This document shows positions 33,025 to 53,440 of a stretch of DNA of 57,500 nt, piece after piece. Position 1 is the first letter of the stretch. Every line of letters begins with the position of its first letter. Origin of the DNA: Glandiceps talaboti. Taxonomy: Eukaryota > Hemichordata > Enteropneusta > Spengelidae. The stretch spans positions 11,869,694-11,927,193 of the forward strand of contig NC_135552.1 of the NCBI RefSeq assembly GCF_964340395.1, written 5' to 3'. The position numbers and the translations under genes are program-made. Below the pieces are notes generated by a model. The model was given only the letters and a program-made list of their open reading frames with translations. It was not told the origin of the DNA and made no database searches.

Positions 33025-35134
33025 ATGCGTTGGAAAAGAGTTCATCAGTACTTCATTTGGCTGGGAGTAGTTTATGCTTTATTTTTGATGAGCTTTCAGT
33101 TACGAGAGATACGCACGTTACTATCGAAAAAAAGGAGTACATCCCACGACACACAGGAAGACGAGTGAGTACCTGAGTTGCGCACATCAGTTGTTTGCAG
33201 TGTCTATATGTGTTTACAGTGTATATTGTTCTGAAATAATTTTGATTTAATTTGTTAACGGTCCAGTACAATTAGTAATTATATGTTAACACACATCCAT
33301 GAATCCGCTATACCATGTGTTAGTCTGAGTTTGTTGTTTCATATGGCTCTGTAAATAAATGTTATGAACTTCATTATGTACATACATTATGACTATTAAC
33401 AATGCTATATCTATGTAACTATTGCGTATTATTTTTTGTCTCTGTCTTTATATCAAGAAAAAAATTGTTCACTATTGTCACTTTGGTCGTAAACACGGTT
33501 CTAGATTGAAGAACGCAAAATCTGAACAAAAAATACGTGTATTTCGTGTATCAAGCAGTCCTGGAATACAAATTCAAGAGAATCAAGTATTTACATGAAC
33601 ATGTCATAAAAACATGATAAACAAGGCAGAACATTCAATTTGTGAAATAACACATAATAGAGATGGCTTACCGTTATGGCGCATGTTGACAAGCTGTGCG
33701 ATACTTGAATAGTTTATTGACCCCGCAAATTCGACAACTGTGTGGTTGGGATTCGTAGTGCGTCGCGGACAGTGCAGTAAAAGGGTCATATTGTTTTACG
33801 ACGATGAGTATTGCTGAAAAATATGTTGTCGGTGATTTCGCGAGACTGTGTTTTATCTATATAACCATGATTTATGAAGTCAAAACAATAATTGTTATTG
33901 CATTATTGGTATTTATGTGACAACTTTTGCATCAAATTTCAGGAATTTCGCCGCACTGCTATGCAAAAACTACGAAGGAGGCGACTGCAAGTCAATGGCG
34001 ATTGCAAATGATGATGACGACAACACGGAACAGTTACTTGCTGTCTTACAAGAATTAGTGACTAAAGCAAAACTAGCAGCTCAAAACGAAGAGTGTACAA
34101 AAATGATTTATGAAAGAACTTGTAAAGAAACCAGACGAGTGGTCTTTGTAAAGACTCACAAGACAGGGGGCACAACGGTAGCCTCAATAATAGAACGTTT
34201 TGGATTCACTCGTAATTTATCTTTCGTAGTTCCTCCAGACAGAAAATATGGACCGCACATCCTGTCGTCAACTCAGCTCTTCCATAGGAAAATGTTGGCT
34301 AAATCACCTCCAACTATAGGGGGCGCTAAATATTACGATATGCTGACGAATCATGTGCGATACAACCGATACGAAATGGACGCAGTGATACCAAATGCTG
34401 TATATATAACTATAATTAGACATCCTGTGAAACATTTCGAGTCAGCTTTCGCCTATTTTATGTGGAACCGAGTCGTGGTTCAAGAAGAGGGCGAAGTTGA
34501 TGACCCGATAGTAACTTTTATGGAAAACACACCAAAATACATGAAGAAGAAGTTCTACTTTTGGTGGCAAGCACACAATGGTCAATTATTTGATCTAGGA
34601 CTTTCTCCGTCGCAGACAGATGATGATATCCAAGTAGATCAAAAGCTTCGGACGTTGAATAAAGAGTTGGATTTGGTACTTATTGCAGATTATTTTGACG
34701 AATCATTGATCATACTCATGAAAGAATTGTGCTGGACGATGGAGGACATTCTTTACATTCCGAACACTATACGTAGTCGGCAGTACCGAAGGCAAATTTC
34801 GGAAGAAACAGCCGAAGAAATTCTAGAGTGGAATACTTCAGATTTCATTTTATTTCAACACTTTAACAGAACTCTTTGGCAAAAAATAGACGACTATGGA
34901 CCTTGTTTTGAGGTAGACTTAAAGCTATTTCGAGAAAAACGACAAAAAGTTATGAACGAATGTGTAGAAAGTGACAGAGTGGTTAGTCGTAGAGATCCAC
35001 GAGAAACGAGATACGTACTCAAAGCAAATGCTTCGGAACTCTGTAAAAATCTATGGCGTGGTGACGTCACATTTACGGAACTTTTGAGAAATAGACAGCT
35101 TAAAGGACGAATTCTTTATCCTCCAAACACGTGA
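33025..35134 (+). CDS. Gene C: Gal3ST-like sulfotransferase, complete
   Basis: Two exons, 33025-33164 (donor GA-GTGAGT, phase 2) and 33943-35134 (acceptor AAATTTCAG), give 1332 nt and 443 residues. The start ATG has G at -3 and an in-frame TGA upstream. Residues about 10-26 (YFIWLGVVYALFLMSF) form a signal anchor after a basic N-terminus, as in Golgi type II enzymes. A stem region (to about residue 115) leads into the galactose 3-O-sulfotransferase fold. The PAPS 5'-phosphosulfate loop is RVVFVKTHKTGGTTVASIIE and the 3'-phosphate strand and helix is YITIIRHPVKHFESAFAYF. Family members move sulfate from PAPS to the 3-OH of galactose on glycolipids or glycoproteins. The acceptor cannot be told from the sequence. 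Possible N-glycosylation sites include RNLS and FNRT. ATTAAA hexamers follow soon after the stop. Confidence 0.87.
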
Positions 35135-35510
35135 TTAGATATTAAAACTATTAAAATTATATTATAAATATTAAAAAATACCAGGGACTATTTAAATATA
35201 GTTATACCTGTATAAACGTGTTATTAAAACCTAGACGCACGTTATCCACGGAATGTAGAATGCCATAAATCCCATATTTATTGTGCGATCTCGTTTAACT
35301 TTACTTGCGTGTCGTATAATATACTCATGCCATCTTTGTTTGTATGTGTCCAGGCAACAATTCATGCATGCGTACAAAATGACCTGACATACATTTTGTA
35401 CTTTTGTAAAACATTCTTCTAGTAACTGGATGGCGTAAATTATGTGATCAACGGTGGACATATGAAACGCTGATAGGATTACTGTATGTGGTGATTTAGC
35501 AATTACAGTG

Positions 35511-35827
35511 TCTGTCGGGTGACATATCCTAAAACCTGGACTGGGCTGTTTGGTTGGGCTCTAGGGCTGGACGTAGGGCTCTTGAAAAATGAAACTGGAG
35601 TAAAGCAATTCAATAAAACCATGGACGTATATTAGGCCCCTAATACATCCATGATAAAACGGACCTTACACACTACTTCTGGATGTATTTAGGGGCACGG
35701 TAAGATGTGTGAGGAGAGAACCTTAATATCTCATAATTCCATGCACTACTGCCAGGGTCGCTTTCTTTATGGCCCAAAAGCACAATCCAATGGACCAGCC
35801 CAGGTTTTAGGACATGACCTGTCGGAT
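35511..35827. mobile_element. MITE-like inverted-repeat element, about 317 bp
   Basis: The left end TCTGTCGGGTGACATATCCT then AAAACCTGGACTGGGCTG is the diverged reverse complement of the right end CAGCCCAGGTTTTAGGACAT then GACCTGTCGGATT. Arms are about 40 bp. A second inner match (ACGTATATTAGGCCCCTAAT) is itself near-palindromic. No ORF. Confidence 0.7.
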
Positions 35828-37349
35828 TGTTTTTTTTAATTTTAAGTTATCTGACTCGTCTTTTTCTATGTATTTCTTTATATTGATGTCAAGTAATGAC
35901 ATGGTTGACGCTAAATGCGTATTGAATAATTGCAGATGTAAAAACACGAAAGTACATTGTACTTTCAATTTGTGCAAATGTCCTGTCTGACAACCAGAGA
36001 TGTACGTTGTATTACTAGTAAGTTTAAGTGAATGTTTTACGTGAAATTGCCAATTAATTTCAGAAGAAATTGAGAAATAGAAAAGAAGCAGAAAAATTAA
36101 AGAAGGCTGATTCCAACTCTGTCAATTTATAAGGCACGGAGAAACCATAGTGAGAGAAATGCAGAAATTTATAGTTTGTATGACTTGGTTGAAAAATGTT
36201 ACATATCTACTAGAAAATGTCTGAAATTCCATATGGCCAATACCGAGTCTGACATGAACGGTAGAGGGGTGGGTTGAATCACAGACCCTACACGACTACG
36301 TCTATCATGGTTGAATGCTCAGCACGAAGTCGACCCCATAATGCAAATGAACTGGTATCATCAGTTTATAAATATTATGAATTGTACTGTGAATGTATTT
36401 GTATGCATGTACCAACTTGTGATGACAATGCATGTGCTCCACGTTGCATCATTCATTTCAAAGTACATGTAGCAGTTTGTGATGCGATTACAAACACTGT
36501 ATCGTGTGTAATTTCAGTTGTGCTTGGGATGCATATTGTATGTGTATGTTTGTCAATTTCGGGGGGAAAAACCGCATGGACATTGATGACCATGTCTGCA
36601 CCAATTAATGTCATTTCCCGGCAATCAGTGTGTTTTCTTGAAGTATTAAAGTATAACATGATATCTTTGCTTCTTACTTTTTTTTAGGTCGTGGTGGTCG
36701 TATGCTGCGCATCTTCGGTGCGCATGTCTTTTTGGATGTTTACAAACAAGGGTTTGATAATAAAATGCAAAATCATGGTTGTTCAAGCATCACGGGTAAT
36801 CTTAAAACACGATATTTCATTTTTGATATGCTGTCTCTTTTTTTTCTGTCCCTCGTTACTAAATGAAGCACAGCGTTAATTCAACTGACTTACATGTACA
36901 CCCCCACCCCCACCCCCACCACCACCACCACGGATTTGTTTACGTAACAAGGGACATAAAAAGAATCAAATGGTACAGGAGCACATATAAAACCAAGATA
37001 ACCCTTGGGATTACATGTAATGCTTGAAAAACCATGATTGTTTTCCTGTTTGTAAACACCCATAAAAGACATGCGCGGTGCACGACACTGAACTTTAATA
37101 TATTTCCATGTCTTTTTCACGACCCCCACCCCACCTCACGACCCCACCCCACCTCACTCTAGTCACATTAAAAAAATAAAAAGTCACATAAAAAGAAAAA
37201 GACATAAAATTGTGTATTTAAAAAACTACACGCCTTTTTATTTGACATTGAGAAAGTTCTACGCATTACAATTTCGAATGTACGAGGTGTGCAAGCTTAA
37301 CTGCCATCCGAGAATTGTCGAAATACCGTACCGTCACATTGAAAAGTTA

Positions 37350-37442
37350 TCACATTCTCGCAAACCAGAGCTATTATTTCTTCCGCGAACTTTGAAATAA
37401 CGAGACGGTGCCGTAAAAGAGGCCGTGGTTTACGACGATGTC
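37350..37442 (+). repeat. Dispersed repeat R, copy 2
   Basis: TCGCAAACCAGAGCTATTAT then TTCTTCCGCG, and after a short insertion GACGGTGCCGTAAAAGAGGC then GTGGTTTACGACGATGT. It is the best-preserved copy, together with 49057-49147. In one frame it reads RKPELLFLPR and DGAVKEAVVYDDV. Confidence 0.65.
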
Positions 37443-37520
37443 GGATCCATGAATAACAAATAAACTCAAACTATAACACAACAGTGGAACCGAAAAGATG
37501 ATGAGTAGCAGCTAAAAAAA

Positions 37521-37524
<4 letters not shown>

Positions 37525-37567
<43 letters not shown>
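37525..37567. repeat. (GAC)n trinucleotide repeat
   Basis: About 14 GAC/ACG triplets in non-coding DNA. Confidence 0.95.
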
Positions 37568-40500
37568 ATAATATAAACAGTTGCAGAAATTTGTATCTTT
37601 TTCGTATCAGAATCAATTAGTTATTATTTTTCTAAATGCTTCCGTCACTTTCTTAATACTGTACAATGGCAGTATATATCAAAATCAAATTATTTGAATT
37701 TAATTTTTGCGAATTTCAGGAATTTTACTTGTTTATAGCATAAATATACGAGAGTTACGAACACTTGACAGTTGCTAGGTACCATGAGGACAACACGAAA
37801 TAGTTACTGCCTGGCTGGCACTCATTGGTCTCGAAGACTAAATTTGCATTTGCCATGAGTAATTACTAACTTAAACATGGTCATATGGATGAATGATTAC
37901 TAATTATTTTGTGTTTTTAATTGATATTGCAACTTTATTGTGTGTGTTTACTAGAAACGGCATAGAGTGGCCAAGTCCGTTTATGTAACTCAATAACTGT
38001 ATGAAACAAATTTGATTAAAACGTGCAAAAGTACCAGCTGGAAGCGATTTGTAAACAAATTGGATAAAACACAATTGATCACTTTTAATCACGTCGTCAA
38101 GTAAACAAAAGAAAATTGAATTTAAACTGTATTTACTTAGTAACCACCGTGTCACGATTAGTCTGTCGCTTGCACATGTACACACTATATGTTTGAAATA
38201 TCACCACGCATAAATAATTTGATTGCTGCCAGTTGAGTTGACTAGATCTAGAATTCTTACTAAAATTAAAACTTACGGGAATCTCATTTACTAATATCTA
38301 TTAATTAAAAAAATAAAGTCGAAGCAGGACGAAAAGCAGATGTTGAATTTTATAAATTTTAGATCGCCATATTTCACAGCTTTTGATTTTATATCTTTTA
38401 CACATTATCTTGTTAATTATTTTACTCCATTCAAAATACGCTATTTCGCTTTCATTTTTTGTTTAAAATTTCTTTAACACAGAGAGAATACCCGGCAACC
38501 AACTTTTACATTTCATAAGTATTAAGCTTAATTGTCGGTTATTCCAATGGTTCTCTTATAATTAACTATTCTTTAAATTGGACAGTGATGTAAAAATTAA
38601 TTAAGCAACAGGAATGATGAAGTACCCTTACATCGAGTGCATTCAACTTTTGACTACGAAGGTCAAAGGTTATACCAGAGTACTTGTACATGTACACGTG
38701 GCATAAAATACATTGTATGTACAGTCACTAGTAAAAAAGAGAGCTCTCTTTTATACTAGTGTGTGTGCATAATGACTGTTTGTCTGATGTGGTAATCTCC
38801 TAGAAGAGAAGACATAAAACAATTTTGGCGGTAACTGACCCATGCTAATTATGAGGTTAGTGATGTTTTGATTTATATATTAAAGAGGAGAAGAATGGAT
38901 AAGATGTCTTTATTTGGTCAGAATTATATAAAGATGAACGAGAGAAAAGTAGCCAGGGAAAGAAGTGAAAAAAGTTTTATATCACCACAAAAATCAGTCA
39001 ATTGATCAATAACACACACGAAATAAGGTTAATTAAACTGTGAACCAATTTTCGGTTAAAGCATGAAATACACACATGCATTATACACACTAGTACTTAT
39101 TCAGGAACAAATCTGAGTTGATAACAGAGTGAGACAGAGATGGTTGAATATACACACCACAAGAGGCTTGAAAGGGACGATATAGTAGACTTGAATTATG
39201 TACATCAGATATTACGTCATAATGCCTTTCTTATATCACGTGACATCTGAATACCCGACGAGAGTTTGACCCATTACCAGACAACAAGATTCCTAATGTT
39301 TTACAGTTTTACTTAGTGGTTAGAATGATATAACATTTCAATATGAAACTGGGCCAAAACCCATAAAGTTTAACACGCTTTGACCTTTCAAATAATGTGA
39401 TGACAGAACATATTAAGACTATTCTTCTTCCTGTTAATCTTCTCAAAGAAATTCGCCCGAAATTTATTATACTAAATTAGAAATATACTTAGTCTACTTC
39501 ATGTCAAAACCAGAGATACATTGATTGCTCGCATCTGTTACAAACGTAATTAATGTATAGCTTGATGTTACATGTATCGTGTTACAATCAATGTAACACG
39601 ATCAGAGTCAAAATCTCAAAATGCTGACCGTATAGTTTCCAATGACAAGTTTCAAAAGTTTCCTACAACTAGTACAAGTAATTCAAACCAAGCTGTTAAG
39701 CCCCCTATCTCACTTCGCATTTTCAAGCACTGATTTAGGGAATGAAATGATGATACACTGTAGTGTCCCCGGGCGTTGTATGCGGGGGGGGGGGGGGCGA
39801 GGTATACATTGAACAATTTATTATACACATATGGACTCATTAATGAATAAATTTTTTTAAATAATTTTTTCCATTAGAATAGGAACTTCGTAGTGTATTG
39901 TAATCGTTAGAATATATATACCGTGCAACGTAAACTAGATAAATTGGTAGCACACATTTTAAAGATTGCCATTGTTGCATATCTGCGCAGTAAGTGGCTC
40001 GTCAATATTTAAAAATATATAAACCAACCTTTACCTATCAACTTTTACTAGTAAATCCTTATCGTATAAACTGTTCAAGGTTACACAAAACTTAACCCAA
40101 GAAGTGTGTTTTTTTCGTTAAGTATTAAATTCAGAATACGATTCCACATTTAAACAGTTTTTTTTAAAGTTTTTGTCTACCATGATTAAAAGCTGACTTT
40201 CCGCAGTAATGAGACATCTTGGTCATCTTGCAGCAAATCTTGTTTTCATTAGAAAACAGCTGTTCGATTAACATCTCAGACCATTATTACAGATATCCTA
40301 TTGGGGCTGACGTTAAATACGTCGTCAGTTGAGATTCTAAGTCAACGGACAACTAACGTAGTCAGTAATATCATATTATATGATGATCATGAATATACTA
40401 TAAATATAGAATCTGCTTGACCAATTCCTCCTCTTGATCGTTACACAGATAGAGTGAAAGTTAGCCTTGACAAATCGTTTGGTTGATTCGGCTATGCACG

Positions 40501-40664
40501 CCCAAGTCAAGTCAAGTGAATGGTGTACAGTAAATCCATTCTCACCAGCCATAGTGCCTGAAGGAAACACCTCTTAGGGGGCCGTCTACTGTTACCGTAG
40601 AGGCCAACGAGTCGTATCAATAATTCGATCTGGACATATTTTCTCTCCCAGTAGTGTTGCAAAT

Positions 40665-48242
<7,578 letters not shown>

Positions 48243-48720
48243 TTGAAAAATGTATGAGGACCTGGTTAATATCTATCCAATGAGGAAACGACCAGCTACA
48301 ATGCTCCAGCATTGTGATATGATGACGTCATATTCTCGCGTCTGCGCCACTGCGCACATGTGACCTCAGACCATGAAACTGGGAGTCATATGCCAAAATT
48401 CAGCCTTTTCATATAAGTGTCGAGAAAATATGTAACATGCAACTTTTTACATGTAAATGAAAAGTACCATCAGTACATTATTTGTTCAGGTAACTTGGTC
48501 CTGTCGCAATTCTGGCTTTAAACGATTTAATGTCATTTTTTCGTCCTCAACAGACAATTTAAATTCTTATTTTACAGTTTGTAATGGTTTATGCTTTACA
48601 ACAATTTTTGTTCACATTTTTTTTTTAGATTTCAAATCACATGCTTTTACAGGCCCACTTACTATATCTAAGTATTACTACGGACAACAAGTTTTCAACT
48701 ATATACTAAACGTAGACGCA

Positions 48721-48726
48721 AATAAA
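48721..48726 (+). terminator. Candidate polyadenylation signal of gene D
   Basis: AATAAA followed by ATTATTGTTGTTC, about 480 nt after the stop of gene D. This is the closest canonical hexamer I found. Untested. Confidence 0.35.
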
Positions 48727-49056
48727 ATTATTGTTGTTCAATGTTACGTAGTAGATTTTACTACAAGTGGGTGATAGTGGTGTGACAGCTTGGTTTTTGT
48801 CATAGACTCTACACGAAATGTGCGTGTAGGCTGGATCGATAGACAACACCTATAATTACCTCAACTCTATTACATGTAACAGCTTATAGCAGCATGTCGC
48901 AATACTAGTTTTAGTTTGTGTCTGTGTTATCTTCCCGATAGCCGACTTGTGGTCATCGTGTCTTTTTTTCTTATTATGGCAAGTACAGACGTTGGAGTCT
49001 TACGCCAACTTCGTGGAAATAGTTAGCATGTACAATTGTTTGATGTTGGACTGTTG

Positions 49057-49147
49057 CATCGTTGTAAACCACAGCCTCTTTTACGGCACCGTCCAAAACG
49101 CACCGCGGAAGAAATAACAGCTCTTGTTTGCGGACTGTTGCGACTAA
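49057..49147 (-). repeat. Dispersed repeat R, copy 3
   Basis: On the minus strand: GTCGCAACAGTCCGCAAAC, GAGCTGTTATTTCTTCCGCG, then GACGGTGCCGTAAAAGAGGC and GTGGTTTACAACGATG. It is open in one frame (VRKQELLFLPRCVLDGAVKE then AVVYND). It lies on the opposite strand to copies 1 and 2. Confidence 0.65.
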
Positions 49148-49379
49148 CCTAGTTCTGTTAGTGTACCAAGTAATACCTGAGTTCATATCAAATTGATTAC
49201 AATGTATTCAATGTATACATGAGCCCATCAGCATACACATTTTGAAATATTGTTTGTCATCTGTGTAGCTTACATTTTATTGTGAAAACAACGACCTTAT
49301 GTAGTGGATGTTTGAACGGGTCATATTACATATGTTACACTGTCAAGTGTAGACTTGCACCAGCCTCTTGGAAGATCTC

Positions 49380-49652
49380 TTTTAAACGAAAATCAGTGAT
49401 ACTTTATGATATAACTAAGTTGTGTTTTACTTTGAATGGTGCTCTAAATGGCCTCCAAAGGGTGTTCATTTTTCAAAAAGCTCTTACCAATATTGTACTT
49501 TATAATTAATCTATAATGGTAATAGTTCACTCATTCTAAGAGATATCCTAAGAGATATATGTCAGAGGGGGTGGGGTGGATTGTTTTGTGGATGAATTGC
49601 AGGGGGTCAGTATTTTTAAGTACAACTCGAACAAAAAGTACGCTCCCTTAGT
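49380..49652 (-). mobile_element. Inverted fragment of the 54584-55951 element
   Basis: Reverse-complement match to 54610-55275. Shared segments include ACTAAGTTGTGTTTTACTT, GGTGCTCTAAATGGCCTCCA and GTGGATGAATTGCAGGGGGT. It ends at CGCTCCC (49647), the same terminus as the intact copy, but has internal deletions, and its other end was not found. Confidence 0.75.
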
Positions 49653-49899
49653 TGTGGTGTGAGGAGAGGAGTGGGTCTCACAGTAGTATAGGGTGAACAA
49701 CGTGGCAAGAAATTGGGGATAATGTAGTGGAGTGGAGATGTTGACCTCGATCCCAAAGTTGTCTGTTGTGCGTGCATCTAGTCTTTGGGAGCCTTCAGCT
49801 CAGACATGTAGGTCCAAACATCCGAACACAACCCCACTGTGCATGCTGTGATGTAATAGTGGAACACAACAAATGCCTATCAGCAATCAGTGTGGTGGG

Positions 49900-49965
49900 A
49901 TCTTATTACAGAAACAATCACTGTCTCTGATGGGATTTGAACCCAGGACCTCCTCACTACTAATC
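49900..49965 (-). repeat. Possible tRNA-derived SINE fragment
   Basis: The minus strand has GGTCCTGGGTTCAAATCCCA then TCAGAGAC. GGTTCAAATCC fits a pol III B box and can form a T-arm. No A box or full cloverleaf is present upstream, so it is not a functional tRNA gene. Confidence 0.35.
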
Positions 49966-51173
49966 TTAAAAAAAATCACTGAAATATTTGAAGGAGGAGG
50001 GGGGTTCATATTCTTTAGAGAAAGGAAATGGGGGGGTGGTCACATTTTAGCACAACGGTCTAGGAGAGGGTAACATGTTATGCAACAGACCGGGCTTGAT
50101 TTCCCTCCCCCCTTTGTAATTACTGATGGTTCCCTAACGACTGTCGTTGTGGCTATAGTAGAGAAGTAACTCAGCTAATCAGAATTCATGGCAATACTTG
50201 ATGTACCTTAAGGTTGACTGAGGACAAGTTACTGAAAAGGTAGAAAAGTTGCAGCCACTACGGCTTTGAAATAGCGCCAGGACTCATTGTTATAATATAT
50301 TGAATGTGTCTGTACGCCCACGGGGGTCACATATATGCACTGCATTAGATAGTCAGTCAAATAAAAACAAAGAATTTGTCAAACTATAATCTATAAAAAC
50401 AGATTTTAGATAATAATCGTCGGACAAATGGCATGAAAAAAATCCATGTCAACATTCCACATATTGTATTTACAGTATCGCTATGGCAACATCGTGTCGA
50501 CCGAATAACATACCATTAAGTCTTACTTGTCTGTGACCAAACAGCAATATTGTCCAGCAACATGACATTTACAACGTGGCATATAATGATGTAGGTCGTC
50601 CACTTTTTTGGATACGTGTCAGCTGAGACCACTAGAAGAACTGGTATACCCACTCACTTGGAAAGTTCGTCTATTGAAACTCAGACCACTAGAACAGACT
50701 ATAACAGACAAAAGTGACACTATACTAATTTTGCCATAACCAATTTGCATTTCAATTTCAATATATAAACACTATAAATAGCAGTGCCAGCATTTTTCAG
50801 AAAACATTACGCCTGGTCTCTCCCAGTGAACGAAGTCTTGCATATTTACGTTGTATTTAGAATTATAATACTAGGTTTGACCTCGGGGTCATTTTCTCAA
50901 CAAGTTGTCTGAGCAAAGATGGTGTCGGGGAGGGAGTAATTTACCATTAGACTAGTGCAAATGTTCGGACTTTTTTCGTTCTTTATTTGAAACAAAGAAA
51001 AAAAACACTGAACTATGTGTTTTTTTGTTAGGTGATGTGAAACAGTTGTGTGAATGCATAAAGCCACTGGGAAACTACTGTACTGGTAAAAGGGCAAACA
51101 AATTTAGGATATTTCCCTTTAAAACATTTATAAAGTCAAATTCAAAACTTGAAGAATATGACACTTATTAAAA

Positions 51174-51840
51174 ATCATTTCAAGTCATAATAAATAAAGA
51201 TCAAGTAGAAAGTGAGAAAATTTGAGGAAATCATGCAAAGTGGAGGTCAGTTACCATTTAGAGATACAAATTCATTAAATTATTTGAAAGTGTGTCTCTA
51301 TTGGCTATGTTTGTGTGCAATCCAACATGTTCAGGTCAATGGAGGCACAGATTTTAGACGCAGTCCATCCAGTAAATTTCAAGGTATTTCATTTCTTATG
51401 TGTTACGTGTACAGCTACACATGCAAGTTTTTATACCACATCATGACACAATGCAACTAATGGTCTGCAATATTGAGAAGTCATTTCTAACAAAACTGTT
51501 GCTTCAAAGGTGCAGTGTTATGACTCCATGTCATATGCTTGGGATGTATCAAGAGACAAAGAGTTTATGTTATATTTGAACGTATAGTTATATCCATTGT
51601 TTATGGTTTATTGTATGCACATACATTTGTTGTATGGAAATTTAAGTACAGCAGGGTGGTTCATGATTTCAATTAGTTGTTGAAAATAAGGTGACCCCCC
51701 CCCCCTATTCACTTTGTAAAAATGATGACCCCTCCCCTTCTTTGAGTTCCAAATTGAGGTGCCCCCACCCCCGATTTACCGCCCCCCCCGCCATAAAAAA
51801 ACTGATCCCCTGGCCCTCCCCCTTGTAATTGCTGAAGTTT
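51174..51840 (+). mobile_element. Direct duplicate of the right half of the 54584 element
   Basis: About 630 bp nearly identical to 55300-55938, for example AAAGTGTGTCTCTATTGGCT, TTGGGATGTATCAAGAGACA and TGTTTATGGTTTATTGTATG. It ends in a degenerate terminus (CCGCCATAAAAAAACTGATC). The left half and both target-site copies are absent. Confidence 0.8.
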
Positions 51841-51940
51841 CCCTAATTGAATTGAAATTTATTTCACCAGAACTTATACAGTTTATACAGATATTGAATA
51901 AATATATAGAAATGAAAGAGAGAAAAAAAATACAACGTCT

Positions 51941-52270
51941 AGGGACAAAATAAAATGTGTTTTTACGATAACCTGACTGACCCTAGTTTAGGCCGCCGGA
52001 CCCTAAACATATTTTGAACATTTAAAACAAACACTGTAAAACAGAAAAATTCTTGGTCTTATTGGCCTTCATGCACGTCTTTTTCTTTCCCCAGTGATGT
52101 CTGTACATATTTCATCAAACTATCACAGAAGGGGTATTCTGACTGACATTTCGTTTGGTTTGGGTCGAAGCAATATTTAAAAAAAAAATTAAAAACAATT
52201 TTTTTTTAAAAATAACATCCCGACCTACCTACTCTTATTTTTTGAGGGCATGTTATCGGCAACACGTCAT
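51941..52270. mobile_element. MITE family M, copy 3, degenerate ends
   Basis: Left AATAAAATGTGTTTTTACGA then TAACC, and right TGTTATCGGCAACACGTCAT. Between them are the shared GACCCTAGTTTAGGC, CATTTCGTTTGG, TCGAAGCAATATTT and CCCGACCTAC segments. Confidence 0.65.
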
Positions 52271-53093
52271 CGTTGTGTACACTTCTTTACAAATCACCCA
52301 ATACAAACATGAATCTACATGTAGTCTGTACGTTAGCTGGATGAAATATAGAGAGCATGTACTAGTTAAATTTCGTAAATTTATGGGACGATGGGAAGGT
52401 TAAACTGGTTTGATCACAACTTAAGGCTACCTAGTCCAGCATATAATTAGATCGGAAAATATACAGCTGCCATAGCGTTAGTTTATATCGATTAACAAGA
52501 ATATTGACGGAAAAAATGTCATTTTTTGAGCTCCAAATTGTGTCGCTTACAAAATACTGTAGCTTACAGTGAATGGAATTGCTACAATAATAGCATTCTG
52601 TCGGTGTAAGGGAATAACAAGTTTGAGTACAAACAACGACGTGTCTAATGACTACCACCATATTCCGACTTTTCAACACTGTATACGAGTCTTACGACCA
52701 TATATTAAAATACTGAAGTGTTCATAAACTAATTAGCCTCACAGCATGCTGAAATTCCTGATTTTGTTTGCTAAAATACATGTTTATGGATAAAAATAAC
52801 AACAATGGTACATACAACCTGAAAAGGGCCAACATCCATCATTCTACACAAGAGTGTGCAATGGATAGAAAAGATATTTGGAGAGCACATGTTTAATTGA
52901 AAATAACCCGAATTTTGAGACTGCCTTCAAAACAGACTTGTTATGTCAACTCCAAAGGTAACTTTACAAAGCCATTTCCTCGTCTGTCAATACATAAATT
53001 TTGTTATAAGTGTCACTCCAACTATACATTCATACATGTCATCCTGAATAATGATCGATAAGGTTACGCATGCAGTATATATCTCAGTCCGTC

Positions 53094-53440
53094 AGGCCAA
53101 ATAAAAAGTATGTGTTTCAGATAACCCGACCGACCCTACTTTAAACCTCCGACCCTAAACATTTTTTAAACGAATAAAATAGAAATAATTTATAAGAAAT
53201 TCGTTGTCCTTCATACAGTCACGTCTGTTTTCTTTTCCCCAACGATATCTAAATATATTTCATCAAACAGTGGGGATATTCTGACTGACATTTTGTTTGT
53301 TTTGGAGTCGAAGCAATATTTAAAAAAAAAAAAAAAAAAGCCAATTAAAAGGCTAACATAAAATTAAATAAAATCCCGACCTACCCTGCCTTATTTTCCG
53401 AGGCCATGTTATCGGAAACACACAATTATTTTTTCGCCTT
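53094..53440. mobile_element. MITE family M, copy 4, intact
   Basis: Left AGGCCAAATAAAAAGTATGT then GTTTCAGATAAC, and right GTTATCGGAAACACACAATT then ATTTTTTCGCCTT. Inverted arms are about 33 bp and the length is about 347 bp. The inner part carries GACCCTACTTTAAACCTCCG and TCGAAGCAATATTT followed by an A-tract. This copy best defines the family. Confidence 0.75.

Larger units (their letters stand above)
35135..40664. other. Spacer between genes C and D
   Basis: AT-rich, with no exon recognised. It holds a MITE-like inverted repeat (35511-35827), repeat R copy 2 (37350-37442), a (GAC)n repeat (37525-37567), and a fragment related to the 15950-16258 element near 37910-38010. The 137-residue ORF at 36274-36687 has no recognisable domain. 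Confidence 0.5.

Noticed and set aside
36274-36687. 137-residue Cys-rich ORF
   Set aside because: No signal peptide, regular Cys spacing or recognisable domain. It overlaps the AGACCCTACACGA repeat motif and has no splice support.
49900-49965. Functional tRNA gene on the minus strand
   Set aside because: Only a B-box/T-arm-like stretch is present. No A box or full cloverleaf could be drawn.
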